From: Castanea sativa
Taxonomy: Eukaryota > Streptophyta > Magnoliopsida > Fagales > Fagaceae
Direction: 5' to 3'
Length of the DNA: 64,000 bases
NCBI RefSeq assembly: GCF_040712315.1
Contig: NC_134023.1
Location: forward strand, 15,633,442-15,697,441
This document shows, piece after piece, positions 60,418 to 64,000 of the stretch (the stretch's first letter is position 1; each line of letters begins with the position of its first letter). Under the pieces are notes generated by a model that worked only from the letters and a program-made list of their open reading frames with translations, was not told the origin of the DNA and ran no database searches. Position numbers and translations under genes: made by a program.

Positions 60418-62029
60418 ATGTGTTTTCAATTGCATAAATATTTTTGTTATTTTCTTTGCGTGGGTAAGGGACTTTTAGCGAGGAAAACTGTAAGGAGAAC
60501 TTATTATAGTAAAAAACTTCATGGAGTTATGGAAAATTTGAGACTTGGCATTCCTGATAAAACAACAGTATTCTTATCTCATGGTTTCCTAATTAGTTTC
60601 TTTACAGCGATGAGAGAAGCTACTGTTAGAAACGCAATATTTTGTTTAATCCTAGTTCAGAAAAATTGTTATGCCATCAGAAAGCATGCAGTTATCTGCA
60701 ACAAAGGTTGAATAAATATTGGTCGAATGATTTATCTAGTTTTTACAGGGTTATGTACGTTAGCTACATTAACGAATGAAATCCTTAAAAAAAAATTTGG
60801 ATGAAAGTTTTTAATGTTTTTTATTTTGTTTTGTACTATGTGCGGTCTCCTAAATTTCCCCAAGGTGTCTTTTTTTTTTTTCTTTAACTTTTGAGTTTTA
60901 TTCTAATTTCAATGAAATTATCATAAACATTTACTTAGTAATTCATTCCACGGGGTTGAAATCAACCTCGTGGACTCTGAATATTGAGTTATACTGATTA
61001 TCGTATAGGGTATTTGGGAGTGGATTTAAGTTTTTGCTATTTGGTTTCACCCCTTTTATGTGATATGTATAATAACTATTAACGTTTTTGTATAAAATTT
61101 AATTTCTCAACCCATTAGACGAGATGCTTCCTAAAGCCGGCAAGGTATTCGGTGCTCTGTGGTCAAACCGATTTACTATTATGTTTTCTTGTGTTTTAGT
61201 CTGATTTGATGAATATTTATGTAAATCAGCACCCAAAGGCTCTGCACTTCTTGGGATGCCTCTAGAAAAGTTGGAGCAAAAACATAACCATATGTTTATG
61301 TTTACACATAACCACATATTTACATTTAAGTTTTTTACCATATCATCAAACTCCAATGTATTTTTGATCAACTCTAACACTTGAAATTTGTTGTATATAA
61401 TATCAAACAAAATTATTCAAAACTGAAAAATTCTAATCCCGAATCTAATTCGTTAATTATTTTTGAATTTTCATTCCTTAATTTTAGGGCACTTAGTACA
61501 TTTTTGCTAGTCTTTATATTTGCAAAGTTTATTGGCACAATATTTGGCCATCTGGTGGTATTTAGACTTGGGAAGAAAGGCTCTTGCTATTTTCATTTGT
61601 CACCATTATGATTGCAATGATACTTAACGAGTTCCTTTTGGTCCACAAATATTTCAAGCTCAAAATAGATCCAAAATTCATACAAGTACGTACTAGTATT
61701 TCAAGTGCCCAGTACATACGGGCAATAGGTCGAATCTCCCTGTCATGCTCTACTTACATGAATAAGGGTTATGGATTACACCCTTCAAAATGTAAGTTTC
61801 ATATTTGATCGCTTTATTATTTTCTTCTTCTGTACTAAATAAATTTATTTGTTGACCCTTTCTACATTGTTGTTCGTCTGTATCTTACTCCAGGCCTCTG
61901 CATATCCAATTCTAATAATGAAAGTCACTTTTATGGGGAGCGAGGCCGCCAGAGAAGTTTTAGTTTAGTTGAAATGCTTGAGAAGTATATTTAATGGACT
62001 TAGCCATAATGAAATATATATAGTTTGAA
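60418..62029 (+). repeat. Satellite unit 21
   Basis: A 1612-bp unit. ORF1 has 97 codons (60418-60711, stop from CGA to TGA). ORF2 61584-61808 is shorter. Confidence 0.88.
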
Positions 62030-63642
62030 ATGGGTTTTCATTGGCACAAATATTCTTATTATTTTCTTTCCGTGGGTAAGTAACTTTTAGCGAGGAAAAC
62101 TTTAAGGAGAACTTATTACAGTAAAGAACTTCATGGAGTTATGGAAAATTTGAGACTTGGCATTCCTGATAAAACAACAGTATTCTTATCTCCTGGTTTC
62201 CTAATCAGTTTCTTTACAGCGAAAAGAGAAGCTACTGTTAGGAATGTAATATTTTGTTCAATCCTAGTTCATTAAAACCGTTATGCCATCAGAAAGCATG
62301 CAGTTATCTGCTACAAAGGTTGACTAAATATTGGTTGAATGATTTCTCTAGTTTTTACAGGGTTACGTACGTTAGCAACATTAACGAATGAAATCCTTAA
62401 AGAATTTTTTGGATGTAAGTTTTTAACGTTTTTTATTTCGTTTTCTACTATGTGCGGTCTCCTAAATCTCCCAGGGTGTCATTTTTTTTTTTTACCTTTT
62501 GAGTTTTATTCGAATTTCACCGAAATTATCGTAAACATTTACTTAGTAATTCATTCCACGAGAATGAAATCAACCTCGTGGATTCTGAATATTGAGTTAT
62601 ACTGATTATCGTATAGGGTATTTGGGAGTGGATTAAAGCTTTTGCTATTTGGGTTTCACCCCGTTTGTGTGATACGTATAATAACTATTAACGTTTTTGT
62701 ATAAAATTTAATTTCCCAACCCATTAGACGAGGTGCTTCCTAAAGCCTGCTAGGTATTCGGTTCTCTGCGTTCAAACCAATTTACTATTATGTTTTCTTG
62801 TGTTTTAGTCTGATTTGATGAATATTTATGTAAATCAGCACCCAAAGGCTCTGCAATTCTTGGGATGCCTCCAGAAAAGTTGGAGCAAAAACATAACCAT
62901 ATGTTTATGTTTACACATAACCACATATTTATGTTTAAGTTTAAACCGTACCATATCATCAAACGCCAATGTATTTTTAATCAACTCTAACGCTTGTAAT
63001 TTGTTGTATATAATACCAAACAAAATTATTCAAAACTGAAAAATTCTAATCCAGAATCTAATTTGTTATTTATTTTTGAATTTTCATTCATTAATTTTAG
63101 GGCATTTAGTACATTTTTGCTAGTCTTTATATGTGCAAAGTTTATTGGCACAATATTTGGCCTTCTGGTGGTATTTATACTTGGGAAGAACGGCTCTTGC
63201 TATTTTCATTTGTCTCCACTATGAATGCAATTATACTTATCGAGTTCCTTTTTGTCCACAAATATTTCAACCTCAAAATAGATCCAAAATTGATACAAGT
63301 ACGTACTAGTATTTCAAGTGCCCAGTGCATACGGGCAACAGGTTAAATCTCCCTGTCTTTCTCTACTTACATGAATAAGGGTTATGGATTACACCCTTCT
63401 ACAAGTAAGTTTCAGTTTTGATCGCTTTATTATTTTCTTCTTCTATAGCAAATAAATTTATTTGTTGACCCTTTCTACATTATTGTTCGTCTGTATCTTA
63501 CTTTAGGTCTCTGCATATCCAATTCTAATAATGAAAGTCACTTTTATGTGGAGCGAGGCCACCAGAGAAATTTTAGTTTAGTTCAAATGGTTGAGAAGTA
63601 TATTTAATGGACATAGCCACAATGAAATATAAATAGTTTGAA
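62030..63642 (+). repeat. Satellite unit 22
   Basis: A 1613-bp unit. ORF1 is broken near its start (GGGTAAGTAAC). The 3' half is open from 62339 through the T tract to WILNIELY (62605). Confidence 0.88.
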
Positions 63643-64000
63643 ATGTGTTTTCAATTGCACAAATCTTTTTGTTATTTTCTTTGCGTGGGTAAGGGACTTT
63701 TAGCGAGGAAAACTGTATGGCGAACTTATTATAAAAAAAAACTTCATGGAGTTATGGAAAATTTGAGACTTGGCATTCCTGATAAAGCAACAGTATTCTT
63801 ATCTCGTGGTTTCCTAATCAGTTTCTTTACAGCGATTAGAGAAGCTACTGTTAGAAAAGTAATGTTTTGCTCAATCCTAGTTCAGAATAATTCTTATGCC
63901 ATCAAAAATCATGCTGTTATCTGCCACAAAGGTTGACTAAATATTGGTCGAATTATTTCTCTTGTTTTTACAGGGTTACGTACGTAAGCAACATTAACGA
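63643..64000 (+). repeat. Satellite unit 23 (cut by window end)
   Basis: ORF1 has 97 codons (63643-63936), then a stop at GGTTGACTAA. The array continues beyond the window. Confidence 0.85.

Noticed and set aside
1..64000. CRISPR-like array
   Set aside because: The repeats are 1.6-kb units and LTRs; no short regularly spaced repeats with unique spacers, and the genome is a plant's.
1..64000. Viral integration (pararetrovirus)
   Set aside because: The pol order with integrase, LTRs, tRNA-Asp-like primer site and 5-bp duplications fit a Ty3/gypsy retrotransposon. No movement or coat protein of a pararetrovirus seen.

Overview
The window looks like repeat-dominated nuclear DNA of a flowering plant, most likely a dicot. 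The evidence is Tat-lineage Ty3/gypsy elements with a spliced antisense gene, copia-type LTR remnants, GT-AG introns with T-rich acceptors, and AT-rich DNA rich in C-to-T decay. A woody dicot such as Fagaceae is only a guess. I find no intact host gene, no rRNA, tRNA or CRISPR, and nothing bacterial.

Layout. About 112-12414, 12646-14127, 17611-29265, 34182-35033, 45110-47067 and 58786-64000 belong to one head-to-tail tandem array with a unit of about 1.6 kb and roughly 22 recognisable copies, all on the + strand. The four leftmost full units (275-6675) are almost identical. Two neighbours (8313-10883) share one 330-bp deletion. Units 18876-25256 show a three-unit higher-order period of about 4.79 kb. 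Around 25.8-26.7 kb the array is scrambled and holds a 185-bp-arm fold-back. The unit seems to derive from a gene. An 84-codon frame is followed by a GT-AG intron of about 102 bp and then a second open frame in matching phase. Another frame of up to 168 codons recurs with its ATG. No family was recognised and every copy may be dead.

Two longer interruptions (14128-17610 and 29266-34181) are copies of each other, about 15.2 kb apart. Each carries two copia-like LTR remnants and leader-like repeat DNA. The right copy also carries a later solo LTR (31579-32998), whose empty site is still visible in the left copy.

Two full-length Tat-type Ty3/gypsy elements sit in the array on the - strand, at 35034-45109 and 47068-58785. 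Each has LTRs of about 0.58 kb, a primer site, gag, protease, reverse transcriptase, a degenerate RNase H, a second (archaeal-like) RNase H and integrase. On the opposite strand each has a four-exon gene of the 'putative gypsy type transposon' family with its own TATA box. All reading frames are broken. In the second element a 1.6-kb solo LTR splits exon 1 of the antisense gene.

Inferred history: gene-derived unit, then tandem amplification and a 15-kb duplication. The Tat elements inserted into the array (LTR pairs differ by roughly 5-6% by eye). The copia insertions that became solo LTRs came later, followed by continuing unequal exchange at the left end.
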